Below are positions 1 to 4,916 of a DNA stretch of 5,440 nucleotides, one piece after another. A model generated the notes under the pieces. The model was given only the letters and a program-made list of their open reading frames with translations. It was not told the origin of the DNA and did no database searches. The stretch comes from Aequorivita sp. GTDB taxonomy: Bacteria; Bacteroidota; Bacteroidia; Flavobacteriales; Flavobacteriaceae. A program made the position numbers and the translations under genes. Where the stretch lies: assembly GCA_020435865.1 (NCBI GenBank), contig JAGQYZ010000109.1, positions 1 through 5,440 on the forward strand, written 5' to 3'. Every line of letters starts with the position of its first letter. Position 1 is the first letter of the stretch.

Positions 1-1936
1 CGGGGCGGTAAACACCGCGTTCGGTGTAGGTATATCCTTTCAAACCCTTTTGCAACTCTTTCCCCGAAATGTCGAAATTACTCATGGAAAGTGCATTACC
101 GTCCTCCAGTTTCATATAGGCAAAATTGTTTCCTTTTTGAGCGACGGCGAAAGCTGCATTTTTTGATCCGTCATAAAGAGTCATTCCATCTCCTTCAGTA
201 GTTACGGTCTCAATAAGTTGTTGCTGATAATTGAAAAGTTTCACTTTTACGCCACCTTCCGGCTTTGCGGTTATCAAATTTGTGGCGATAAAATGATAGG
301 AACGATTGTTTCCTTTTTTCACGATTAACCCCAAATCAGAGCCTAAAATATTCGCCGTAACTACACGATCTTCGTTATAATAAGCGGGATGACAAGGATT
401 ATCCTGCTGTTCCCAATTGTAGGTGTAATTACGCCAGCGGTAAATTTCATTGTCCCAATAGCGCTCTTCGCGAAGTTCTTCATCTTCCTCAGCATCGTTG
501 GCGTAATATGAGTTATCTTCATAATAATCATCATAATATTCGTCTTCATTTTCTTCAGAATTATCTTCTTCGGAAGTGGTTTCAGCGCAATCATAGGTTA
601 TATAATCCTTTTTAAAGCTGAACTCCAATTGGTAAATTGCACCCGGATCTGCCTTAAAATATTCCGAAAGGTTTATGGCGTAAGCTTTCCAGCTACCATT
701 ATCGCCCAAATCGGTATTTTTAAGCTCGATGGTTTTTTTCGCGATTCGTCTTCCAACCCGCTTAATATCGTAGGTATTGTTATCGTTTAAATTATAACTT
801 TGAAGAAATTGAAGGACGTTGCTTTCGTAAATTTTAATTACGCGCACATCTACTTTTGAAAGGTTTACGGCTTCAAAATAAACGGGTGTTGACGTGGAAT
901 TTGGAAGAATTACGCCTTTTGAAATCATCCGTATGGCGGGTTTCAATTGTTCAAAGGAAACCAATTCTGAAAATTCCTTTTTTAAACCGAAACCTTCGGT
1001 GTTTTTGATTCCCGTAAAAACGGTGACTTTTACATTGCCCACAACGCGGTTGGGCGGGTAAACGTTGAGTACATTTCCGTTGACTTCATAGCGAAGATCC
1101 TGTATATTTTCAATGGTAACCAAACCTGCAAAATCCTGATTTTCCATGAGCGGATCGGAAAAGTTGATACTAAGCAATGCAGCTGGTGCCAAGGTGCTGC
1201 TAATGTCAACAATCGTAAAATTATTTTGTCCGGGAATTTTGAGGGTATTTTCCCCTTTGTTTTCGGCACTAATTGGTTTGCCGTCCCATTTAATAAGGAT
1301 TTCGGAATCGTCTATTTTTCGGTTGATGCTATCAATAGTAAAGTTAAAGTAGCGCGCCTCTTTTTCCTCCGACGGCCATTTCAGTTTCAGTTTTTTACCA
1401 TCCTGCAAAGCCGAAACCAATTGCTTCGCTTTTTCCAAAGAAATAACATCCGAGGCTTCAACGGATGCTTCTACATACTGCCATTGCTTGCTGTAGCTTT
1501 GAAGTTTTCCCAAATCAACTTTAAAATTTGGGGTAATGGTGTGAAAACTGAAGGTATAAGATTTGAATTCTTTTGAAATGTCTTCGTAAAACTTATCCAG
1601 TTTTACGGTAATTGTATATTCCGTGTCCGTTTTTAGATATTCGGACGGCTGAAAAATCAACGTTTTGCCATTTTCAACAACCAATTTACCTTTTGTAGCA
1701 GGTGAAATTTTTAAATAGTCATCGGCTGAAAGTTCCTGTGTTAGATCAAATTGTTCCAACGGTTTTACAAGTTCCACCCGAATATCTGTTGTGATGGATT
1801 GATTTCCGTAAGTATTATAGGAAATATATTCCTTGAATTTAAAAAGGTTGTCGGTTTCGGAATGTTTGTCTTTGTCTTTGCAGGAAAAAACGAATAGCAA
1901 TAAAAGAACAGGCAGGAACTTGAGATGAGTTTTCAT
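1..1936 (-). CDS. Bacterial alpha-2-macroglobulin family lipoprotein, N-terminal part (C-terminus beyond left edge)
   Basis: The reading frame is open for 645 codons from the ATG at 1936 to the left edge. An in-frame TAA 9 nt upstream (1948-1946) makes this the only possible ATG. Residues 1-18 form a lipoprotein signal peptide (hydrophobic LPVLLLLFVFS) with the lipid-bearing Cys at 19, followed by KDKDKH. Two Ig-like segments can be seen at about 46-130 and 240-335. A very acidic, Tyr-rich stretch spans about 452-492. Near 550-567 is a macroglobulin-like strand region (ITAKPEGGVKVKLF). The last residues read ERGVYRP (639-645), the hallmark that opens the MG2 (A2M_N) domain. Family members in Bacteroidota are usually about 1800-1900 residues, so roughly a third is present. 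Bacterial macroglobulins are thought to trap attacking proteases in the envelope. The thioester region, if there is one, lies outside the window. Family assignment is firm; presence of the bait and thioester regions is unknown. Confidence 0.86.
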   Translation of the reverse strand, partial: MKTHLKFLPVLLLLFVFSCKDKDKHSETDNLFKFKEYISYNTYGNQSITTDIRVELVKPLEQFDLTQELSADDYLKISPATKGKLVVENGKTLIFQPSEYLKTDTEYTITVKLDKFYEDISKEFKSYTFSFHTITPNFKVDLGKLQSYSKQWQYVEASVEASDVISLEKAKQLVSALQDGKKLKLKWPSEEKEARYFNFTIDSINRKIDDSEILIKWDGKPISAENKGENTLKIPGQNNFTIVDISSTLAPAALLSINFSDPLMENQDFAGLVTIENIQDLRYEVNGNVLNVYPPNRVVGNVKVTVFTGIKNTEGFGLKKEFSELVSFEQLKPAIRMISKGVILPNSTSTPVYFEAVNLSKVDVRVIKIYESNVLQFLQSYNLNDNNTYDIKRVGRRIAKKTIELKNTDLGDNGSWKAYAINLSEYFKADPGAIYQLEFSFKKDYITYDCAETTSEEDNSEENEDEYYDDYYEDNSYYANDAEEDEELREERYWDNEIYRWRNYTYNWEQQDNPCHPAYYNEDRVVTANILGSDLGLIVKKGNNRSYHFIATNLITAKPEGGVKVKLFNYQQQLIETVTTEGDGMTLYDGSKNAAFAVAQKGNNFAYMKLEDGNALSMSNFDISGKELQKGLKGYTYTERGVYRP

Positions 1937-2138
1937 AAGCGATGGTTAAAAGCATTTAAAAATAAGGCAAAATGATTGGGATGCAAAGCAAAAACCAATT
2001 CGTTTTGTTTGAAATAATTACTTAAATACGTTTTATGGGTGGAGAGATTAAATCTGTAACGTGGTATTGTTTTGAAATCGTATTTTGAAATTTAACATTT
2101 GGGAGATAATTAACAGACTACCAAAATTTTACCTCTAA
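1937..2138. other. Intergenic region upstream of the macroglobulin gene
   Basis: This 202-bp AT-rich stretch separates the macroglobulin start from the end of the ABM-fold gene, both on the minus strand. It holds the putative macroglobulin promoter at its left end. TTTTGAAAT occurs twice in direct orientation (2070-2078 and 2083-2091), with a related TTTGAAAT at 2008-2015. I see no convincing hairpin with a T-run after the ABM-fold gene, and no small ORF worth calling. Confidence 0.5.
1957..1974 (-). promoter_or_regulatory. Putative promoter -7 region of the macroglobulin gene
   Basis: On the minus strand this reads CATTTTGCCTTATTTTTA, ending 20 nt before the ATG at 1936. With one more upstream base, TCATTTTG (1975-1968) resembles the Bacteroidota -7 consensus TAnnTTTG with one mismatch. 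A TTGG at 1998-1995, 19 nt further upstream, is a weak -33 candidate. The same 18-mer with one mismatch lies at a similar distance upstream of the dioxygenase gene (4242-4259), which supports a real promoter element. The exact transcription start cannot be told. Confidence 0.4.
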
Positions 2139-2438
2139 TTAATCTTTAAACTCATACTCCTTTTCTACTTTACAAATCCTCACTTTATAATAAGAATACC
2201 ATTGTTCTCTGCCTTTTTGCTGCGCATTTAAATGATCAAGATTCGCTTTCCAGTTTTTAATGTTTTCAAGATTTTGCCAATAGCTTACGGTAATACCAAC
2301 TTCGTTTCGGGCGCATTCCATTCCTAAAAATCCTGTTTGTTGTTTTGCCAAAGTTTCCATTAAATCTGCCATTTCAGCGTAGCCGTTAATGTTTTTGGAT
2401 TGCACTGAAGTGAAGATTACTGCGTAATACGGTTCCAT
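2139..2438 (-). CDS. Antibiotic biosynthesis monooxygenase (ABM) fold protein
   Basis: This complete 99-residue protein has no signal peptide or membrane segment, so it should be cytosolic. The sequence fits the small dimeric ferredoxin-like ABM family. An N-terminal strand is followed by a helix, then GFLGMECAR (36-44), GITVSYWQNLENIKNWK (48-64) and a tail GREQWYSYYKVRICKVE (76-92) typical of the GI(T/S)VSYW...GR..WY..YR subgroup. Members of this fold include quinol monooxygenases, haem-degrading enzymes and proteins of unknown role, so the substrate cannot be read from sequence. The ATG directly follows the TAA of the asparaginase gene (TAAATG). GAGG at 2447-2444, 5 nt before the ATG, can act as a ribosome binding site, although it lies inside the asparaginase C-terminal codons. 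Translation of the pair is probably coupled. Family call is good; function is open. Confidence 0.85.
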   Translation of the reverse strand: MEPYYAVIFTSVQSKNINGYAEMADLMETLAKQQTGFLGMECARNEVGITVSYWQNLENIKNWKANLDHLNAQQKGREQWYSYYKVRICKVEKEYEFKD

Positions 2439-3503
2439 TTATTCCTCTTTATAGATTTTAATAACCAACTCACCTTCAGAATTCATAGTGGCACGGTACA
2501 TTCCAGCAGTGTTGAATTCCATTGCCACATTTCCGTCCTTGTCTATAGCAACAATACCGCCATCGCCGCCAAGTGCTGGCACTTTTTTCTGAATAACTTC
2601 TGAAGCTGCTTCCTGCAGGGTCATTCCTTTATATTCCATCAAGGCCGAAATATCATAGGCAACCACAGAACGAATGAAATACTCGCCCCAACCTGTTGAC
2701 GACACTGCACAAGTGGCATTGTTAGCATAAGTTCCGGCGCCAATGATTGGCGAATCACCAATACGGTTCCAGCGTTTGTTGGTCATTCCACCCGTTGAGG
2801 TTCCAGCGGCAAGATTCCCGTTTTTGTCCAATGCGGCACAACCAACAGTTCCAAATTTTGAATTTTTGATATAAGGATCCTCAAATGAAACCTTCTTTTC
2901 GTTTTGAGCCTTCTCTTTCTCCAAAACTCTTTGCAAAGACTCATATCTATTTTGGGTGTAGAAATAGGAAGTATCCATCATTTTATAGCCCAAACCTTTT
3001 GCGAATTCTTCCGCACCAGCACCAAAAAGCATTACATGTTCACTATTCTGCATTACATCCCTCGCTAAATTTATTGGATTCTTGATGTGCCTTACTCCCG
3101 CCACCGCTCCTGCTTTCAATGTTTTGCCGTCCATAATGGAAGCATCGAGTTCATTTCTACCTTCATGAGTAAAGACTGCTCCTTTCCCTGAATTGAACAA
3201 AGGAGAATCTTCCATTACATTTATAGTATGTGTAACGGCTTCCAATGAAGTGCCGCCGTTTTTCAAGATTTCATAGCCTATAGAAATGGCTTCTTTCAGC
3301 TTAGCTTTATAAGCCGTTTCCAAAGAATCACTCATGCTTTTTTTTAGTATAGTTCCAGCGCCTCCATGAATGACAATGCCAAAGTTTTCTTTCTTTTTAA
3401 TCGAGATTTCTGACGTTGTAATCACTTCAGAACTAGATTTTTCTTCGTTTTTGCACCCGAAAAGAAAAAAAATTGCAATAAAATATGTTAAAATTTTAAC
3501 CAT
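2439..3503 (-). CDS. Isoaspartyl peptidase/L-asparaginase, lipoprotein form (Ntn-type Thr hydrolase)
   Basis: This 354-residue protein likely hydrolyses isoaspartyl dipeptides and/or L-asparagine. The enzyme class is made as a precursor that cuts itself before a Thr, which becomes the nucleophile. The self-cleavage motif GTVG places that Thr at 219 (codon 2849-2847), giving a beta chain of 136 residues. The other residues of the E. coli IaaA active site are conserved: Thr237 (in GTSTGG), Arg247 and Asp250 (in NRIGDSP), and Thr270 (in SSTGWGE). The alpha chain carries IHGGAG (45-50) and FNSGKGAVF (about 103-111). GTVG and TSTGGMTNK fit this subfamily better than glycosylasparaginase. The chosen start gives a clean signal peptide (MVKILTYFIAIFFLFG) with lipid Cys17 and then KNEEKSS. 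An in-frame ATG at 3560 would bury it behind 19 mostly polar residues. The enzyme is therefore probably tethered to the envelope, whereas E. coli IaaA has no such anchor. It is the first gene of a two-gene unit with the ABM-fold protein. Confidence 0.9.
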   Translation of the reverse strand: MVKILTYFIAIFFLFGCKNEEKSSSEVITTSEISIKKKENFGIVIHGGAGTILKKSMSDSLETAYKAKLKEAISIGYEILKNGGTSLEAVTHTINVMEDSPLFNSGKGAVFTHEGRNELDASIMDGKTLKAGAVAGVRHIKNPINLARDVMQNSEHVMLFGAGAEEFAKGLGYKMMDTSYFYTQNRYESLQRVLEKEKAQNEKKVSFEDPYIKNSKFGTVGCAALDKNGNLAAGTSTGGMTNKRWNRIGDSPIIGAGTYANNATCAVSSTGWGEYFIRSVVAYDISALMEYKGMTLQEAASEVIQKKVPALGGDGGIVAIDKDGNVAMEFNTAGMYRATMNSEGELVIKIYKEE

Positions 3504-3602
3504 AGTTATGTTTTTTAAATCATCACAATATACACGAAAAATATAATGTTTACAGGGCATGAAAATAATTTAAAGTCCTTCTTCGTTTTATAATAAATAT
3601 CA

Positions 3603-3615
3603 TTTATCCGATAAA
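3603..3615. repeat. Operator-like palindrome TTTATC-C-GATAAA
   Basis: The sequence has two perfect 6-bp arms around one central base. It sits between the divergent asparaginase and CAP genes, about 46 bp upstream of the CAP -7 element. The position would suit a regulator binding site, but a 6-bp AT-rich palindrome can easily arise by chance. No regulator gene is present in the window. Confidence 0.3.
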
Positions 3616-3661
3616 GTGCAATATTTTTTCGATTAAAAGCATTTTCATTTGATTTTTTTTA

Positions 3662-3669
3662 TATATTTG
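3662..3669 (+). promoter_or_regulatory. Putative -7 promoter element of the CAP-domain gene
   Basis: TATATTTG matches the Bacteroidota -7 consensus TAnnTTTG exactly and ends 38 nt before the ATG at 3708. A TTTG at 3648-3651 lies only 10 nt upstream, which is too close for a normal -33 box, and no good alternative was seen. The spacing to the start codon resembles that of the other promoter-like elements in the window. Confidence 0.45.
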
Positions 3670-3673
3670 AATC

Positions 3674-3698
3674 AACATCATGCCCCAAATTTGATGTT
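3674..3698 (+). repeat. 7-bp inverted repeat in the CAP gene leader
   Basis: AACATCA (3674-3680) is perfectly complementary to TGATGTT (3692-3698), with an 11-nt loop. It begins about 5 nt after the -7 element, so it would sit at the very 5' end of the transcript, 9 nt before the start codon. It could be an mRNA 5' stem or an operator. The short arms leave chance as a real alternative. Confidence 0.35.
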
Positions 3699-3707
3699 AC
3701 CCAAAAT

Positions 3708-4217
3708 ATGCACCTACTAAAAAGCAACCTACTTGCAATGGCATTGTTATGCCTAGTGATTACCTCTTGTTCAAAAGAGGACTCTGTTGAAGTTGAAGCC
3801 GCTAAATATGACATTGATTTAGCATTAGCTCAAAAGAACGACAGGCAAATATCATCAGAAATTTTAAATTTGGTTAACGACCATCGTGCGTCGTTAGGTC
3901 TTTCTCCACTTATAATGGATAATCAATACGCTTCAGCCTTTGCTGTTGACCATACCGAATATATGATTGATAAAGAGCAGATAAATCACGATAATTTTGG
4001 GTTTCGTTCCGAGGGAATTAAATTCCATGACAACGCTGAAGTGGTTGGAGAAAACGTTGCCTATGGATATGACACTGCGGAAGCTGTTGTAAATGCTTGG
4101 CTAAACAGCCCAGGGCACAGAGCAATTATTGAAGGCAACTACACACATACTGGTTTTGGTGTAATGAAGTGCTCAAAAGGGCGAAGCTACTATACCGAAC
4201 TCTTTTATAGAAAGTAA
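3708..4217 (+). CDS. CAP/SCP-domain (YkwD-like) lipoprotein
   Basis: This complete 169-residue protein has a lipoprotein signal peptide (MALLCLVITS) with lipid Cys21, followed by SKEDS. A short linker leads to a single CAP domain from about residue 48 to the end. Visible family marks are EILNLVNDHRASLGLSPL (51-68), DHTEYM (81-86), INHDNF with His94, GENVAYGY with Glu115 (114-121), AWLNSPGHR with His137 (130-138), and THTGFGVM followed by YYTELFY near the C-terminus. These are the usual conserved His/Glu surroundings of bacterial CAP proteins. The molecular role of bacterial CAP domains is poorly defined; no catalytic activity is claimed. The protein should sit in the envelope, perhaps on the surface. 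Length is normal for a one-domain form. The start is fixed by the signal peptide; no Shine-Dalgarno is seen. It is divergent from the asparaginase and 64 nt upstream of the dioxygenase. Confidence 0.9.
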   Translation: MHLLKSNLLAMALLCLVITSCSKEDSVEVEAAKYDIDLALAQKNDRQISSEILNLVNDHRASLGLSPLIMDNQYASAFAVDHTEYMIDKEQINHDNFGFRSEGIKFHDNAEVVGENVAYGYDTAEAVVNAWLNSPGHRAIIEGNYTHTGFGVMKCSKGRSYYTELFYRK

Positions 4218-4241
4218 ACACACATCCCTTTTCTATTAGAC

Positions 4242-4259
4242 CATTTTGCCGTATTTTTA
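4242..4259 (+). promoter_or_regulatory. Putative promoter region of the dioxygenase gene
   Basis: CATTTTGCCGTATTTTTA ends 22 nt before the ATG at 4282. It matches 17 of 18 bases of the macroglobulin upstream element (1974-1957), at nearly the same distance from the start. Either CCATTTTG or TATTTTTA may be the -7 box; both are imperfect against TAnnTTTG. Most of the element is also the left arm of the inverted repeat at 4246-4282. Confidence 0.4.
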
Positions 4260-4282
4260 CGTAACAGTTAAAAATACGGCAA
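4246..4282 (+). repeat. Perfect 14-bp inverted repeat ending on the dioxygenase start codon
   Basis: TTGCCGTATTTTTA (4246-4259) is exactly complementary to TAAAAATACGGCAA (4269-4282), with the 9-nt loop CGTAACAGT. The last base of the right arm is the A of the ATG at 4282. In RNA the hairpin would overlap the start codon; in DNA it could be an operator over the promoter. It could also end transcription from the CAP gene (stop 28 nt upstream), but no T-run follows the right arm, so a standard intrinsic terminator is not well supported. Confidence 0.75.
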
Positions 4283-4818
4283 TGGCTATTAAAAAACCTT
4301 TCAACCTCAATAAGTGGATTAAAGAAAACCGTGATCTTCTGAAACCACCTGTTGGCAACAAGAATTTATACGTTGAATCTGACGATTATATTGTAATGAT
4401 TGTCGCTGGCCCCAACGCCAGAAAGGATTATCACTACAATGAAACCGAAGAACTTTTCTACCAACTTGAAGGAAACATTCAAGTAGCAATTCAAGAAAAT
4501 GGTGAGAAAAAAGTAATGGAACTTGGTCCTGGCGATATGTATCTTCATCCCGCAAAAGTGCCACATTCTCCCGGAAGAAGCGCTGGTTCAATAGGTTTGG
4601 TTATTGAAAGAAAACGTACCGATCTCGATGGAAAAGATGGTCTACTTTGGTTCTGCGACAATTGCAACAATAAATTATATGACGTTTACTTCCCGTTGAG
4701 CGATATTGAAACAGATTTTCTGAAACATTTCAAACATTTCTATGGAAGTAAAGAACTACGCACTTGCAACAAATGTGGAACAGTGATGGAAACCGATCCG
4801 CGTTTCACAAAAGATTAA
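4282..4818 (+). CDS. 3-Hydroxyanthranilate 3,4-dioxygenase
   Basis: This complete 178-residue cytosolic enzyme opens the ring of 3-hydroxyanthranilate with O2 in the kynurenine route of tryptophan breakdown. The product, 2-amino-3-carboxymuconate semialdehyde, can go to quinolinate (NAD synthesis) or on to further oxidation. The cupin fold carries the catalytic iron ligands His51, Glu57 and His95, and substrate-binding Arg47, Arg99 and Glu109. A C-terminal rubredoxin-like second iron site is intact: CDNC (125-128) and CNKC (162-165). These positions nearly coincide with those of the Cupriavidus enzyme, which supports the ATG at 4282. A TTG 36 nt upstream would add 12 residues that the family does not have. 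Length is normal for the bacterial two-iron form. No Shine-Dalgarno is seen. The ALDH gene starts 98 nt downstream. In such pathways a semialdehyde dehydrogenase acts after this enzyme, but the neighbour here is of another ALDH class. Confidence 0.95.
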   Translation: MAIKKPFNLNKWIKENRDLLKPPVGNKNLYVESDDYIVMIVAGPNARKDYHYNETEELFYQLEGNIQVAIQENGEKKVMELGPGDMYLHPAKVPHSPGRSAGSIGLVIERKRTDLDGKDGLLWFCDNCNNKLYDVYFPLSDIETDFLKHFKHFYGSKELRTCNKCGTVMETDPRFTKD

Positions 4819-4872
4819 CAGCGTATTTCCCAAACAGATAACGTTTCATTTCACTTTCTTCAGCGCATTGCT

Positions 4873-4880
4873 TACCTTTG
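4873..4880 (+). promoter_or_regulatory. Putative -7 promoter element of the ALDH gene
   Basis: TACCTTTG is an exact match to TAnnTTTG and is followed by CG, a common continuation in flavobacterial promoters. It ends 36 nt before the ATG at 4917. No clear TTTG-type -33 box was found about 19 nt upstream (TTTC only). It suggests that the ALDH gene can be transcribed independently of the dioxygenase. Confidence 0.5.
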
Positions 4881-4916
4881 CGTTTTATAAATTTTTGAAT
4901 AAAAAATCATAAATAT

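Larger units (their letters stand above)
3504..3707. promoter_or_regulatory. Divergent intergenic region between the asparaginase and CAP lipoprotein genes
   Basis: This 204-bp, very AT-rich stretch must hold promoters for both directions. Towards the CAP gene there is a perfect TAnnTTTG at 3662-3669. Towards the asparaginase only TATATTTT (3545-3538, one mismatch), 34 nt before the ATG, is a candidate. A short palindrome lies between them at 3603-3615. A hairpin-forming repeat follows the CAP -7 element. No Shine-Dalgarno sequence precedes either start codon. No small gene is supported here. Confidence 0.5.

Noticed and set aside
361..594. 77-codon minus-strand frame rich in Ile, Met and Lys
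   Set aside because: It is an out-of-frame reading of the acidic, Tyr-rich part of the macroglobulin gene.
1226..1576. 116-codon plus-strand frame
   Set aside because: It lies antisense within the continuous macroglobulin frame and resembles no known protein; the opposite frame carries clear family marks.
2008..2091. Repeated TTTGAAAT units upstream of the macroglobulin gene
   Set aside because: Short AT-rich words in AT-rich non-coding DNA, with no regular spacing beyond one pair; listed only in the intergenic description.
3504..3560. N-terminal extension of the asparaginase from an ATG at 3560
   Set aside because: It would place 19 mostly polar residues before a well-formed lipoprotein signal peptide; the ATG at 3503 gives a normal one with Cys17.
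3555..3685. GGGCATGA (3555-3562) and its complement TCATGCCC (3678-3685) in the divergent region
   Set aside because: An 8-bp match 115 nt apart in a 200-bp region is within chance expectation and has no further symmetry.
4246..4281. TTG start adding 12 residues to the dioxygenase
   Set aside because: With the ATG at 4282 the active-site numbering nearly coincides with characterised family members; the extra segment is the inverted repeat itself.
4246..4290. Classical Rho-independent terminator for the CAP gene
   Set aside because: The stem is long, but it is followed by TGGCTATT rather than a T-run, and the stem itself is AT-rich and overlaps the next start codon.
4319..4591. 90-codon minus-strand frame
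   Set aside because: It is antisense to the dioxygenase, whose catalytic residues are all intact in the plus frame.
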